Origin: an uncultured Lachnospira sp.
GTDB taxonomy: Bacteria; Bacillota; Clostridia; Lachnospirales; Lachnospiraceae
Assembly: GCA_910587485.1 (NCBI GenBank)
Contig: CAJUKN010000015.1
Span: 25,467-89,466, forward strand
Direction: 5' to 3'
DNA: 64,000 bases
Part shown: positions 34,748 through 43,230 of the stretch, in pieces
How positions within the stretch are numbered: the first letter of the stretch is position 1
Layout: each line of letters starts with the position of its first letter
The notes under the pieces: generated by a model
The model's input: the letters and a program-made list of their open reading frames with translations, nothing else
What the model was told of the DNA's origin: nothing
The model's database searches: none
Made by a program: the position numbers and the translations under genes

Positions 34748-36250
34748 CTATTTTATAATTGAATATAGCGCTGATAAAACCTCATTTCCACTGCATAAGT
34801 AATCTGGTACCACATAATTATTGGGATTATCTGCATCAATTCGATACCATTTTTTTGTAGAAACTTGCATAGATACTCCCGTATTTGGCAGAGAAAACAC
34901 GACAATTTCACCATAACCATTTGCATCGTTTGCTGGTATTTCTCCCACGACCTTTCCCAGTTTATTATCCTGTATTATCTGTGCAAAATCCATTGCTGCC
35001 GAAAACGATTTTCGATTGGTCAACACATACACATTACCTTCAAAAACAAGATTTTTATATGGTCGATTTTTTCGATGTCCATCATCCGAAATCGTTAAAA
35101 ATCCCCACCGCCAATCACCGGGACAGTCAATAAAACTATCAACAGGCAGATACTTAATAAATTCATTTGCCACTGTCGAATCGCCGCCGCCATTTCCTCG
35201 AACATCCACTGCCACATTCTTAATATTCTTTGCTTTTACTTCTTGAAACATCTTCTTTACACAATTTCTATACGCTCCATTATATTTGCACCGTGTAAGC
35301 GTCAGTATTGCAAGACTTTTTTCTTCATCTATCTCATAATAGACAAATGGTGTTTCTTTATCTTCTTCATCTGGCACTTCAGAATAGCTTTTTATAAACT
35401 CCTCATATTCTTCTAAACTAACAAAATCATCTAAAGTGTACGTTTGTGTTAATATATTTCCATTGGCATCTTTCCACTCAAATGTATAAGGTGCATAATA
35501 TCCATAAAATTCCAATAAAGCAAGACTAACATAACTAATCGAAATCCAATTTTCGGATTCATACGAATAATAAGGTTTTGCTGCTTCAATAATTTCACTG
35601 CTTGTATAACCATTTAGCGAATAAAAAACATAACCTTCTTCCCCTTTTTGATATGCATCTTTTAAATATTTATTTCTTGGAGAATTACTATATGTAGTCG
35701 TATGTGCATCGTGCATAGGATTGATAACAACTTGAATTTCCCGACGCAAATCGTTGACTGTTATTGTTTGCATTTGCTCTAATTTTTTTAGTGCATTGGC
35801 ATAACGTTCCTTAATCATTGTACTAAGACCATCTTTAAACATAGGGTGTGTCTTTTCAAGATAATACATTGCTGCTTCTAAATCTTCTACTGCCTCCTTA
35901 TAGGAGATTACATCATCATAATTAAGCTGTGTTCTTTCAAAAATTTTAAACGAAGACGAATCCCAATACGGAAAACAATATACAAACAATGAAACAAATA
36001 CCGCAATTATCGCAAAAAAAATAGGCAAAATAATTTTTGTTAGCCATTTTGTATTAAACAATATTTGATATAAAATGTTTTGTATAACAGATAACACGCC
36101 AAAATACAACACAACCCATTGAGGAAAATTGATAAAAAAAAGATTTAACAAAATGAACAATCCAGTTAGCACAAGCATTATTATATTTACTATTAAATAT
36201 ATATGTTTAATTTTTTTATCTTTCATCATATACATCTTAAAATGAACCAT
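34748..36250 (-). CDS. Membrane protein with S41 (C-terminal-processing) peptidase domain
   Basis: 500 residues: three membrane helices in the first 110, then an extracytoplasmic region and an S41-family peptidase core. The core has VAVDVRGNGGGDSTVANEF and NVYVLTNRKSFSAAMDFAQI, the latter with the nucleophile-like Ser before Ala-Ala; GKVVGEIPANDANGYGE follows. There is no clear PDZ domain, so it resembles the TSPc-only proteins rather than CtpA. The start is uncertain: the ATG at 36250 has only GAAAG; ATGs six and nine codons later are alternatives. The substrate is unknown. Confidence 0.75.
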   Translation of the reverse strand: MVHFKMYMMKDKKIKHIYLIVNIIMLVLTGLFILLNLFFINFPQWVVLYFGVLSVIQNILYQILFNTKWLTKIILPIFFAIIAVFVSLFVYCFPYWDSSSFKIFERTQLNYDDVISYKEAVEDLEAAMYYLEKTHPMFKDGLSTMIKERYANALKKLEQMQTITVNDLRREIQVVINPMHDAHTTTYSNSPRNKYLKDAYQKGEEGYVFYSLNGYTSSEIIEAAKPYYSYESENWISISYVSLALLEFYGYYAPYTFEWKDANGNILTQTYTLDDFVSLEEYEEFIKSYSEVPDEEDKETPFVYYEIDEEKSLAILTLTRCKYNGAYRNCVKKMFQEVKAKNIKNVAVDVRGNGGGDSTVANEFIKYLPVDSFIDCPGDWRWGFLTISDDGHRKNRPYKNLVFEGNVYVLTNRKSFSAAMDFAQIIQDNKLGKVVGEIPANDANGYGEIVVFSLPNTGVSMQVSTKKWYRIDADNPNNYVVPDYLCSGNEVLSALYSIIK

Positions 36251-36277
36251 ATCTTTCTATTGTATTTTTTCTTATTT

Positions 36278-36397
36278 CTAATAATCTTTACTTAACAAAA
36301 AATCTGCTAAATATACGATTTTATCTCCATTGATATTGCCAGAAGCAAGTTCATCAAGTGTTGCTATATACTTCGGATAGTGGTTTTTGATTTCAAT
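36278..36397 (-). CDS. Possible 39-aa protein with ATT start, or gene remnant
   Basis: An open frame reading (M)EIKNHYPKYIATLDELASG then NINGDKIVYLADFLLSKDY, ending in TAG. It has protein-like composition but no ATG, GTG or TTG. AGGAGG sits four bases before the ATT at 36395-36397. It may be a small gene with an AUU start or the tail of a lost gene. It lies in the 285-base gap between the S41 gene and eno. Confidence 0.35.
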   Translation of the reverse strand: MEIKNHYPKYIATLDELASGNINGDKIVYLADFLLSKDY

Positions 36398-36472
36398 ATA
36401 GCCTCCTAATCATTAGGATATTAAAAAAAGGCTAAATATTCAATACTTTTTTCTTTAATTGCATAAAATCTC

Positions 36473-36514
36473 TAAAAAAGAAAGACGAATACCCCTGTTA
36501 CAGAACTATTCGCC
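36473..36514 (-). terminator. Terminator of eno
   Basis: On the minus strand GGCGAATA pairs with TATTCGTC around a 16-base loop and is followed by TTTCTTTTTT, 25 bases past the eno stop. Confidence 0.65.
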
Positions 36515-36535
36515 TAAGTCAAAAATCCTTGTAAT

Positions 36536-37828
36536 TTATTTCACGCCAAATGCTTTTATTCCCGGATAGACTGCTGCCTCCCCTAATTCTTCCTCAATGC
36601 GCAAAAGCTGATTATATTTTGCAACACGTTCACTTCTGCTTGGCGCACCTGTCTTAATTTGACAAGTATTTAATGCCACTGCTAAGTCTGCAATCGTTGT
36701 ATCTTCTGTCTCACCTGAACGATGACTTGTAACCGCAGTATAGCCTGCTTTATGCGCCATCTTGATAGCTTCTAAAGTCTCTGATACAGAACCAATTTGA
36801 TTTAATTTAATCAAAATAGAATTGCCACATTTGTTTTCTATTCCTTTAGACAGTCTTTCTGTATTTGTAACAAATAAATCATCACCAACAAGCTGCACTT
36901 TTTTTCCAAGCTCTTTGGTAAGAAGCTGCCAACCTTCCCAGTCTTCTTCATCAAGCGCATCTTCTATAGAAATAATCGGATATTTCTCTACAAGCTGTTT
37001 CCAATGTTCAATTAACTCTTGTGATGTATATTTTGTTCCTGCCTTTGGCAAAATATATTCGCCTTTTTTAGAGCCTTTCCATTCGCTTGCCGCCGCATCC
37101 ATAGCAATTTTAAAATCTGTATCTGGCTTATATCCTGCATTTTTAATTGCTTCAAGAATATACTCAATCGCTTCCTCATCACTTGCAAGGTCTGGTGCAA
37201 ATCCACCCTCATCACCAACCGATGTTGCAAGTTTTTTTGATTTTAATAATGCTGCTAAACTATGAAATACCTCTGCACACCATCGAAGTGCTTCCCTAAA
37301 ACTAGATGCACCTACTGGCATAATCATAAATTCCTGAACATCAACTGTATTGGCTGCATGTGCGCCGCCATTTAATATATTCATCATAGGAACAGGAAGT
37401 CTGTTTGCATTGGCTCCCCCAAGAAACTTATAGAGTGGTATATCAAGCGAGATTGCGGCTGCCTTTGCACAGGCTATCGAAACAGCAAGAATTGCATTGG
37501 CGCCAAGTTTTGACTTATCCTTCGTCTTGTCTGCCTTTATCATTGCATGGTCAACTGCATATATATCAGAAGCATCCAACCCTGTAATAGTATCATTAAT
37601 AATAGTATTAATATTATGAACAGCTTTTGATACACCTTTTCCTCCAAAACGATTTTTGTCACCATCACGCAACTCCAACGCCTCAAATTCTCCTGTAGAT
37701 GCACCGCTTGGTGCCATTCCACGACCTACTGTTCCATCTTTAAGATATACTTCTGCCTCAACCGTTGGATTTCCTCTTGAATCAATAATTTCTCTCCCAA
37801 CTACTTTTTTAATTTTTAAATCCTTCAT
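36536..37828 (-). CDS. eno: Enolase
   Basis: A 430-residue glycolytic enzyme converting 2-phosphoglycerate to phosphoenolpyruvate. Signs are REIIDSRGNPTVEAEVYL, GAPSGASTGEFEALELRDGD-type residues (seen as PSGASTGEFEALELRDGD), LLKSKKLATSVGDEGGFAPD, SIEDALDEEDWEGW, LVGDDLFVTN, ILIKLNQIGSVSETLEAI and VTSHRSGETEDTTIADLAVA. All the metal ligands and the catalytic Lys and His regions are present. GAGGG five bases before ATG at 37828 fixes the start. It is a single gene with promoter TTGGCA-17-TAGTAT and its own terminator. Confidence 0.97.
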   Translation of the reverse strand: MKDLKIKKVVGREIIDSRGNPTVEAEVYLKDGTVGRGMAPSGASTGEFEALELRDGDKNRFGGKGVSKAVHNINTIINDTITGLDASDIYAVDHAMIKADKTKDKSKLGANAILAVSIACAKAAAISLDIPLYKFLGGANANRLPVPMMNILNGGAHAANTVDVQEFMIMPVGASSFREALRWCAEVFHSLAALLKSKKLATSVGDEGGFAPDLASDEEAIEYILEAIKNAGYKPDTDFKIAMDAAASEWKGSKKGEYILPKAGTKYTSQELIEHWKQLVEKYPIISIEDALDEEDWEGWQLLTKELGKKVQLVGDDLFVTNTERLSKGIENKCGNSILIKLNQIGSVSETLEAIKMAHKAGYTAVTSHRSGETEDTTIADLAVALNTCQIKTGAPSRSERVAKYNQLLRIEEELGEAAVYPGIKAFGVK

Positions 37829-37865
37829 ATCTGCCCTCATTTCTGCATAGTCTTAGTCTTTACAC

Positions 37866-37894
37866 ATACTATTTAACCATTATTGTTGTGCCAA
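37866..37894 (-). promoter_or_regulatory. Predicted promoter of eno
   Basis: On the minus strand TTGGCA (37889-37894) and TAGTAT (37866-37871) are 17 bases apart, about 38 bases upstream of the enolase ATG. Confidence 0.5.
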
Positions 37895-38099
37895 ATCATA
37901 CAATATTAGTGTACGCATATTTTTAAAAATTAAACTTTATTATTTGCTAAAATTAGGCTATAATAACATTTAATGACAACAATTTGGCATATATAACAAC
38001 AATTTAAAAAAATATAAAATACATTTTGACACAAGCCTTATGCTATCACTGTTGATATGCTTCTACCATTGGCGTGTTTAAAAAAGAAAAGGAATAAGT

Positions 38100-38948
38100 A
38101 TGAAAAAGCATTTATCTATCAGACGTAAAATTATTCTAATTTTGCTAAATTTTATAATGATTATCAATCTTTTAATGATGGGAATAAGCTTTCAATTAAA
38201 AAATATGGTCATAGATACCTTATGTACCCCAACAGTATCTGAAGCAATTTCTAACAAAATTGTTGACATTGTCAAAGAAAATCTAGGCATCAATACAGAC
38301 AAATTTCAAAATATTGAAACAGCTATAACAGAAAATGATTACATTGAACATATCACTTCAAAATATGTAGAGGCTATTATCGAACAACTAAATAATGGAA
38401 ACACTGAATTTACTTTTAATGTAGAGATAAGTGCTGAAATTACTGATTTAATTGAAGCCATAGTCAACTCCTTTAAAGATTCAACTAATTCTTCTCTTTT
38501 GAATAAAGTGATTGATTCTTTTAGCGAACAAATATTAAATCAGGCAAAAAACGTGGAAAACACGATTAACGAATATATTACTGAAAATGTTAATAAATAT
38601 GCCAACCAATATGATACTTATATAAAAATCTATTCGATATTAATTTCAACTTGGTTCAAGGGACTATTAATTGCTTTTATAATTGTACTTTTCATTCTTT
38701 GTATAATTGACACAAAATCCATTGGCACAACATTGCTTAGCTTTGGTAGTTGTTCTTTATTTGTTGGACTGCTCTATATCAGCATACTTTTTAATTGGGC
38801 ATCCAATATTTTCAAAGCAATGTCTCAACAATATGTTGGCACTGCGCTTGATTTATCATATACATATTTTATGAAAACTGGAATAATTATGATAACTGCA
38901 GGAATATTAGGAATCATTGCAGGAATGATTATTAGAAAAAAATCTTAA
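38100..38948 (+). CDS. Membrane protein of unknown function
   Basis: 282 residues: an N-terminal hydrophobic helix (about 10-30, IILILLNFIMIINLLMMGIS), about 150 mostly helical, acidic/Asn-rich residues predicted outside, then three membrane helices (GLLIAFIIVLFILCIID, LLSFGSCSLFVGLLYISILF, IIMITAGILGIIAGMII). I do not recognise the family. The layout resembles envelope-stress or secretion-accessory proteins but no motif supports that. AAAGGAATAAGT precedes ATG. It is divergent from eno, alone on its strand, and followed by a hairpin. Confidence 0.75.
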   Translation: MKKHLSIRRKIILILLNFIMIINLLMMGISFQLKNMVIDTLCTPTVSEAISNKIVDIVKENLGINTDKFQNIETAITENDYIEHITSKYVEAIIEQLNNGNTEFTFNVEISAEITDLIEAIVNSFKDSTNSSLLNKVIDSFSEQILNQAKNVENTINEYITENVNKYANQYDTYIKIYSILISTWFKGLLIAFIIVLFILCIIDTKSIGTTLLSFGSCSLFVGLLYISILFNWASNIFKAMSQQYVGTALDLSYTYFMKTGIIMITAGILGIIAGMIIRKKS

Positions 38949-38970
38949 AAATTTATATTAAATTAGTTTA

Positions 38971-39032
38971 TAAGGCTGCCGTATTAAAAACAAAGAATAT
39001 ATTTTATATATATTTACTGAATACAGCAGCCA
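38971..39032 (+). repeat. GGCTGC...GCAGCC hairpin
   Basis: GGCTGC.GTATT pairs with AATAC.GCAGCC around an AT-rich loop of about 38 bases. It lies after the unknown membrane gene and could be a terminator, though the T-run is poor. A longer hairpin with the same GGCTGC theme is at 45069. Confidence 0.45.
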
Positions 39033-39069
39033 TTGATTTACAATGTTTTATTTTCTTTAAAAAATCAAT

Positions 39070-39493
39070 TTATATATCCAAATCCAACGCTGAAAAATCA
39101 ATATAGAAGTCATCATAAATATTGACTTTTACCTTATCTTGAAATGTATATTGATAAACATCAAAAAATTTCAATAATCCAATCTGGAGTACCACTGCAT
39201 CCTCTGTCTGTAAGTTTGTTTGGATTACAGATAACACTAATATCTGGCTCAACTATATTTTTTCTGTCGTCAAACAACTTAACAGCAAAGGGAACTGGAT
39301 AAACTCGACATGAACCATTTTTTGATTTGATATAACTGCCAATAACAATATGTAATTCTGATAATATCGTTTGATGTATTCGACTTGGTGCAGTCCTATT
39401 ATAAAATTGTCCATCAATTAATTCTGCTCGAACATTTTCTGGAAGATTATAATAATCCTCTTCTGTATAAAATTTTTGCTGTGGTAATGCCAT
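39070..39493 (-). pseudogene. Uma2-family endonuclease, broken by internal deletion and frameshift
   Basis: The first part begins MALPQQKFYTEEDYYNLPEN and runs through ELIDGQFY, PVPFAVKLFDD and EPDISVICNPNKL to GTPDWIIEI, a clear Uma2/DUF820 (PD-(D/E)xK-like) protein. It then hits TGA. In the next frame the text resumes as DVYQYTFQDKVKVNIYDDF and YIDFSALDLDI, the normal C-terminus. About 40 residues expected between (usually SPSN...YWIVDP...) are gone. A good AAAGGAGTAGGATT site remains. This is an inactivated gene just downstream of the GH43 gene. Confidence 0.75.
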
Positions 39494-39510
39494 AATCCTA
39501 CTCCTTTCTT

Positions 39511-41052
39511 TTAGAACTTTACCCATTCTAATTCTAACAATTCCATTGTCCCCATCCCTTGAAATACCAAAAATAGTGGATAAACGCCTGAAACTTCCAT
39601 ATCTATAGAACTGCATTGCCATGATTCAGATGGTGTTGGCATAATTTCAAAATAATATTCTGACAAGGATTGTTCATTTGTATGCATCTTATTTTCTGCT
39701 TTTACATCATCTGTCATTACATATAATTGACCTTTTGCACTTCCTCTATATGTTATTGTTAATCGACACTTTTTATCAAAAAGAAAATATTTATATCCTA
39801 TCAATGTGTTATTATGAATATTGGAAATAAAATATTGATTGCCATAATGTGTAATAAATGGTTTTATTGTATCACTTTCGCCATTTCCATTATGCGGCAT
39901 ATCGCCATCAGTTAAATTACATGCAATAACTGCAGGATATTTGCCATCGGTTACTAATGCACCATCATTTAAACCACAGGACGTCATCTCAACTTGCTTT
40001 ATTGTGCCATCTTCTTCTATTGTGATTTTCTCTGCTGCCCCCTGCCTTGAATAACTTGTAAGATGTGTGTTTTTATGATAAAAAACATACCATTGTTCGT
40101 TTACACATATAATACTTCCATGATTTGTTCCTGTATTAGCAAGTCGGTCTTCGGTCTTTCTTCCATTATATCCAATATCGCCATTTGATATTAAAACACC
40201 ACCAAAATGAAAATCGCGGTCTGGATAATCACTCACTGCATAGGCTAATTCATGTTGTACCTGTGTTGAATAGATAAAATAATATTGATTGTTTACTTTT
40301 CGGATAGAACTGGCTTCAAAAAAAGCATGTTGGGCAAATTCAGTTCCCTGTGCTAACCTATGTCCGGGTATAATTCGCTGTGGCTGCGTTTTTACTGTAA
40401 GCATATCTTCATTTAATTCCACCACATTTGCCCCCATAATGGAACAACCATCACGCTCAAGCTCTGCATCGGATTTGTGAAACATATTTTTCATTCTGAT
40501 TTTTAAATCATCTTCCGCATCATTTGTATATCGGTGAGACAGCGACCACCCATAATATAGATAAATTCTGCCCTCATCATTTATAACAGCAGGGTCAAAT
40601 GGTATATATCGTTTCATTAATGTGCCATCATCATATTTTACATCACCATAATACTGATATTCTCCTGTTGGCGTATCACATACAGCTACAGAAATTGGTC
40701 CGTCAAATCCTCCTTTTCCCCGCCATGCTGATAAACAATAGTAAAGATAATATCGCCCATCATTTCCTTTGACAACATCAGGCGCATATAGATATTTGCG
40801 CTCTCCTGCTCCTTCAACAAATTCCGTAGAATGAGGGTCTTTATCTGCTGAATAAATAACACCCTCATACCTCCAGTCTGTTAAATCATCTATAGGTGCT
40901 GAATAGCCCACATAATCCAACTCACAATACGTATCTCCTCCACTCCTGTCATGGGAGCCAAAAACATATAATCGGTCTCCAAAAATATGCGGCTCCGCAT
41001 CTGGTACATGTTCATTAATTGGAAGATACGGATTAAATACTTGTCTTTTCAT
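39511..41052 (-). CDS. Glycoside hydrolase family 43 protein
   Basis: 513 residues, no signal peptide, so intracellular. The five-bladed propeller begins PDAEPHIFGDRLYVFGSHD, with a catalytic-base-type Asp, followed by YLYAPDVVKGNDGRYYLYYC, IPFDPAVINDEGRIYLYYGW with the pKa-modulating Asp, and HAFFEASSIRKVNNQYYFIY with the acid Glu. A C-terminal beta-sandwich follows (about 380-513). GH43 enzymes cleave arabinose or xylose from plant glycans; here it fits pectin side-chain (arabinan) use with the lyases at 55-60 kb. GAAAGGAG precedes ATG. Confidence 0.9.
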   Translation of the reverse strand: MKRQVFNPYLPINEHVPDAEPHIFGDRLYVFGSHDRSGGDTYCELDYVGYSAPIDDLTDWRYEGVIYSADKDPHSTEFVEGAGERKYLYAPDVVKGNDGRYYLYYCLSAWRGKGGFDGPISVAVCDTPTGEYQYYGDVKYDDGTLMKRYIPFDPAVINDEGRIYLYYGWSLSHRYTNDAEDDLKIRMKNMFHKSDAELERDGCSIMGANVVELNEDMLTVKTQPQRIIPGHRLAQGTEFAQHAFFEASSIRKVNNQYYFIYSTQVQHELAYAVSDYPDRDFHFGGVLISNGDIGYNGRKTEDRLANTGTNHGSIICVNEQWYVFYHKNTHLTSYSRQGAAEKITIEEDGTIKQVEMTSCGLNDGALVTDGKYPAVIACNLTDGDMPHNGNGESDTIKPFITHYGNQYFISNIHNNTLIGYKYFLFDKKCRLTITYRGSAKGQLYVMTDDVKAENKMHTNEQSLSEYYFEIMPTPSESWQCSSIDMEVSGVYPLFLVFQGMGTMELLELEWVKF

Positions 41053-41118
41053 ATAAATTCTCCTTTCTGAAGCGTAGCATAGGAATTGCGCAATAGAAAT
41101 TCACAAAACCACAACATT

Positions 41119-42729
41119 CTAATCGAACTCACGAATCACTTTACGCAACGGCAAAATCATTCCCGGTGATACGGAAAGTTCATCAATCCCCATTTTTAAG
41201 AATTTTTCCGTTAATTCTATATCGGCTCCCAATTCACCGCATATACCTGCCCAAATTCCTTCTTTATGCGCATTTTCTACAACCATATTTATCAATCGAA
41301 GAATGGACTTATGATGTGGATTGTAAAATCGGTCAAGATGATTATTTTGCCTGTCAATAGCAAGCGTATATTGTGTTAAATCATTCGTTCCAATACTAAA
41401 AAAATCGACTTCTTTTGCCAACAAATCACTAATAACTGCGGCAGCAGGCGTTTCTATCATAATACCTTGTTCTACTGCATTATAATCAACGCCAATACGG
41501 TCAAGTTCAACTTTAACTTCCTCAACAATGTTCTTGATAGCTTTAACTTCCTCAACCGATGTAATCATAGGATACATAATTGCAATATTGCCAAATGCAC
41601 TGGCACGAAACAGTGCGCGAAGCTGTGTTTTAAATATGTCGGTCTGTGTAAGACAAATTCGGATAGCCCTGTAACCCATAGCTGGATTTTCTTCCTTATC
41701 CAAATTAAAATAACCCACTTGCTTGTCCGCTCCAATATCAAGTGTTCGGATAATTACTTTTTTGTCCCCCATTGTCTCAGCAACCTGCTTATAAGCGGCA
41801 AATTGTTCTTCCTCTGTAGGAAAATGGTCTTTTTCAAGATACAAAAATTCACTTCTAAAAAGTCCTATACCATCTGCATCATTTTTAAGAACAGAACCAA
41901 TATCGGATACATTTCCAATATTGGCATAGAGTTTAATCAATCGACCGCTCTTTGTAATGGTGTCTTTTCCCTTTAAATCTTGTAATAACTGTTTTTGTTC
42001 TTCATCTTGTCTTTTCTTCTTTTTATATAATTCTAATGTTTCGCTGTCTGGTTCTACAATGATAACGCCCTCATAACCATCTATAATTGCTGTCTTACCA
42101 TTCCATTCCTTTTTGATATCCACATTGATAAGAGCAGGTATGCTCATTGTTCGAGCAAGAATTGATGTGTGGGAATTAGTTGAACCTTCCTTTGTCACAA
42201 ACGCCAATAACTTACTCTTGTCCATCTGTACGGTCTCACTAGGCGCTAAATCTCTAGCTGCAATAATACAAGGTTCAACAAGGTCTTCTTTTGCCCAACT
42301 TCCTGTAAGTATACGTACAATTCGTTCTGATATATCTTTAACATCTACACTTCTTGCCTTAAAATATTCATCTTCCATATTAGCAAACATTTCTGCAAAA
42401 TTATCACTTGTCACTGCAACGGCATACTCTGCATTGACTTCTTGACTTTCAATTATATTAACTATAGAATCATTATAATCGTCATCATCTAACATCATCA
42501 AATGAACATCAAAAATTTGTGCATTTACTTCTCCCACTTCTTTTAGTGCTTTATTATACAATGCCTGAAGTTGTTTTGCCGCCTCGCTTTTTGCCGTTTC
42601 AAAACGTTCCAGTTCTGCCTTTATATTACTTACTTTCCTACGTGCAACTTCCCTTTGGTCTTTTTCATAATAAAATATCGTTGCAATGGCAATACCACCA
42701 AACACTTTCTTGCCCTTAAATGTATCCAT
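41119..42729 (-). CDS. ptsI: PTS enzyme I (phosphoenolpyruvate-protein phosphotransferase)
   Basis: A 536-residue soluble enzyme that takes phosphate from PEP and passes it to HPr. The active His lies in TKEGSTNSHTSILARTMSIP; PEP-binding motifs are LFRSEFLYLEKDHFP, YRAIRICL, IMYPMITSVEEVKAI, FSIGTNDLTQYTLAIDR and GICGELGADIELT. It is slightly shorter than the usual 570. It follows ptsH by 38 bases on the same strand. No sugar-specific EII is in the window. Confidence 0.95.
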   Translation of the reverse strand: MDTFKGKKVFGGIAIATIFYYEKDQREVARRKVSNIKAELERFETAKSEAAKQLQALYNKALKEVGEVNAQIFDVHLMMLDDDDYNDSIVNIIESQEVNAEYAVAVTSDNFAEMFANMEDEYFKARSVDVKDISERIVRILTGSWAKEDLVEPCIIAARDLAPSETVQMDKSKLLAFVTKEGSTNSHTSILARTMSIPALINVDIKKEWNGKTAIIDGYEGVIIVEPDSETLELYKKKKRQDEEQKQLLQDLKGKDTITKSGRLIKLYANIGNVSDIGSVLKNDADGIGLFRSEFLYLEKDHFPTEEEQFAAYKQVAETMGDKKVIIRTLDIGADKQVGYFNLDKEENPAMGYRAIRICLTQTDIFKTQLRALFRASAFGNIAIMYPMITSVEEVKAIKNIVEEVKVELDRIGVDYNAVEQGIMIETPAAAVISDLLAKEVDFFSIGTNDLTQYTLAIDRQNNHLDRFYNPHHKSILRLINMVVENAHKEGIWAGICGELGADIELTEKFLKMGIDELSVSPGMILPLRKVIREFD

Positions 42730-42767
42730 CTGCTATTTACCCCTTTTAATTACTATTTACCAAATAC

Positions 42768-43025
42768 CTACATATTCTCCTTAAAAAATTTTTCTATAGC
42801 CTTGGATGCCACTTCTTCATCTGTTCCTTCAACAGTTACTGTTATCGTTTTTCCACTTTTTACACCAAGCCCCATAACTGCCATTAACTTGTTTGCCTCT
42901 GCCTCTTTTCCATTAAAATGTATTTTAATAACAGAATCATACTTTTTTGCCTCTTTGGCAAGTATTCCTGCTGGTCTGGCATGAATCCCAACTTCATCTT
43001 TAATTACATATTCAAATTGTTTCAT
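42768..43025 (-). CDS. ptsH: HPr phosphocarrier protein
   Basis: An 85-residue PTS phosphocarrier. The phosphorylated His15 lies in VGIHARPAGILAKEA. The second Firmicute regulatory site, Ser46, is replaced: residues 45-48 read NKLM, placing Lys at 46. HPr kinase/phosphorylase could therefore not modify this protein, which argues against a normal CcpA/HPr-Ser-P role. The ribosome site lies in AGAAATGAGGATTTTAT. It forms an operon with ptsI. Confidence 0.93.
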   Translation of the reverse strand: MKQFEYVIKDEVGIHARPAGILAKEAKKYDSVIKIHFNGKEAEANKLMAVMGLGVKSGKTITVTVEGTDEEVASKAIEKFFKENM

Positions 43026-43230
43026 ATAAAATCCTCATTTCTGCACTGTTTTTTGCATAAAAATCTTTTATTCTTCTATATTATTTTCCTCAAAGAATAA
43101 TATCCTATACACAATTTTTGTAAAAAAAACTCGATTCCATTGCAAACTCAAATATTTTATTGATTTATGTTTTAAACTTATTTATTTTATAATGTTCTAA
43201 AAAACAAATACAAAAACAAGATTTTTTATA

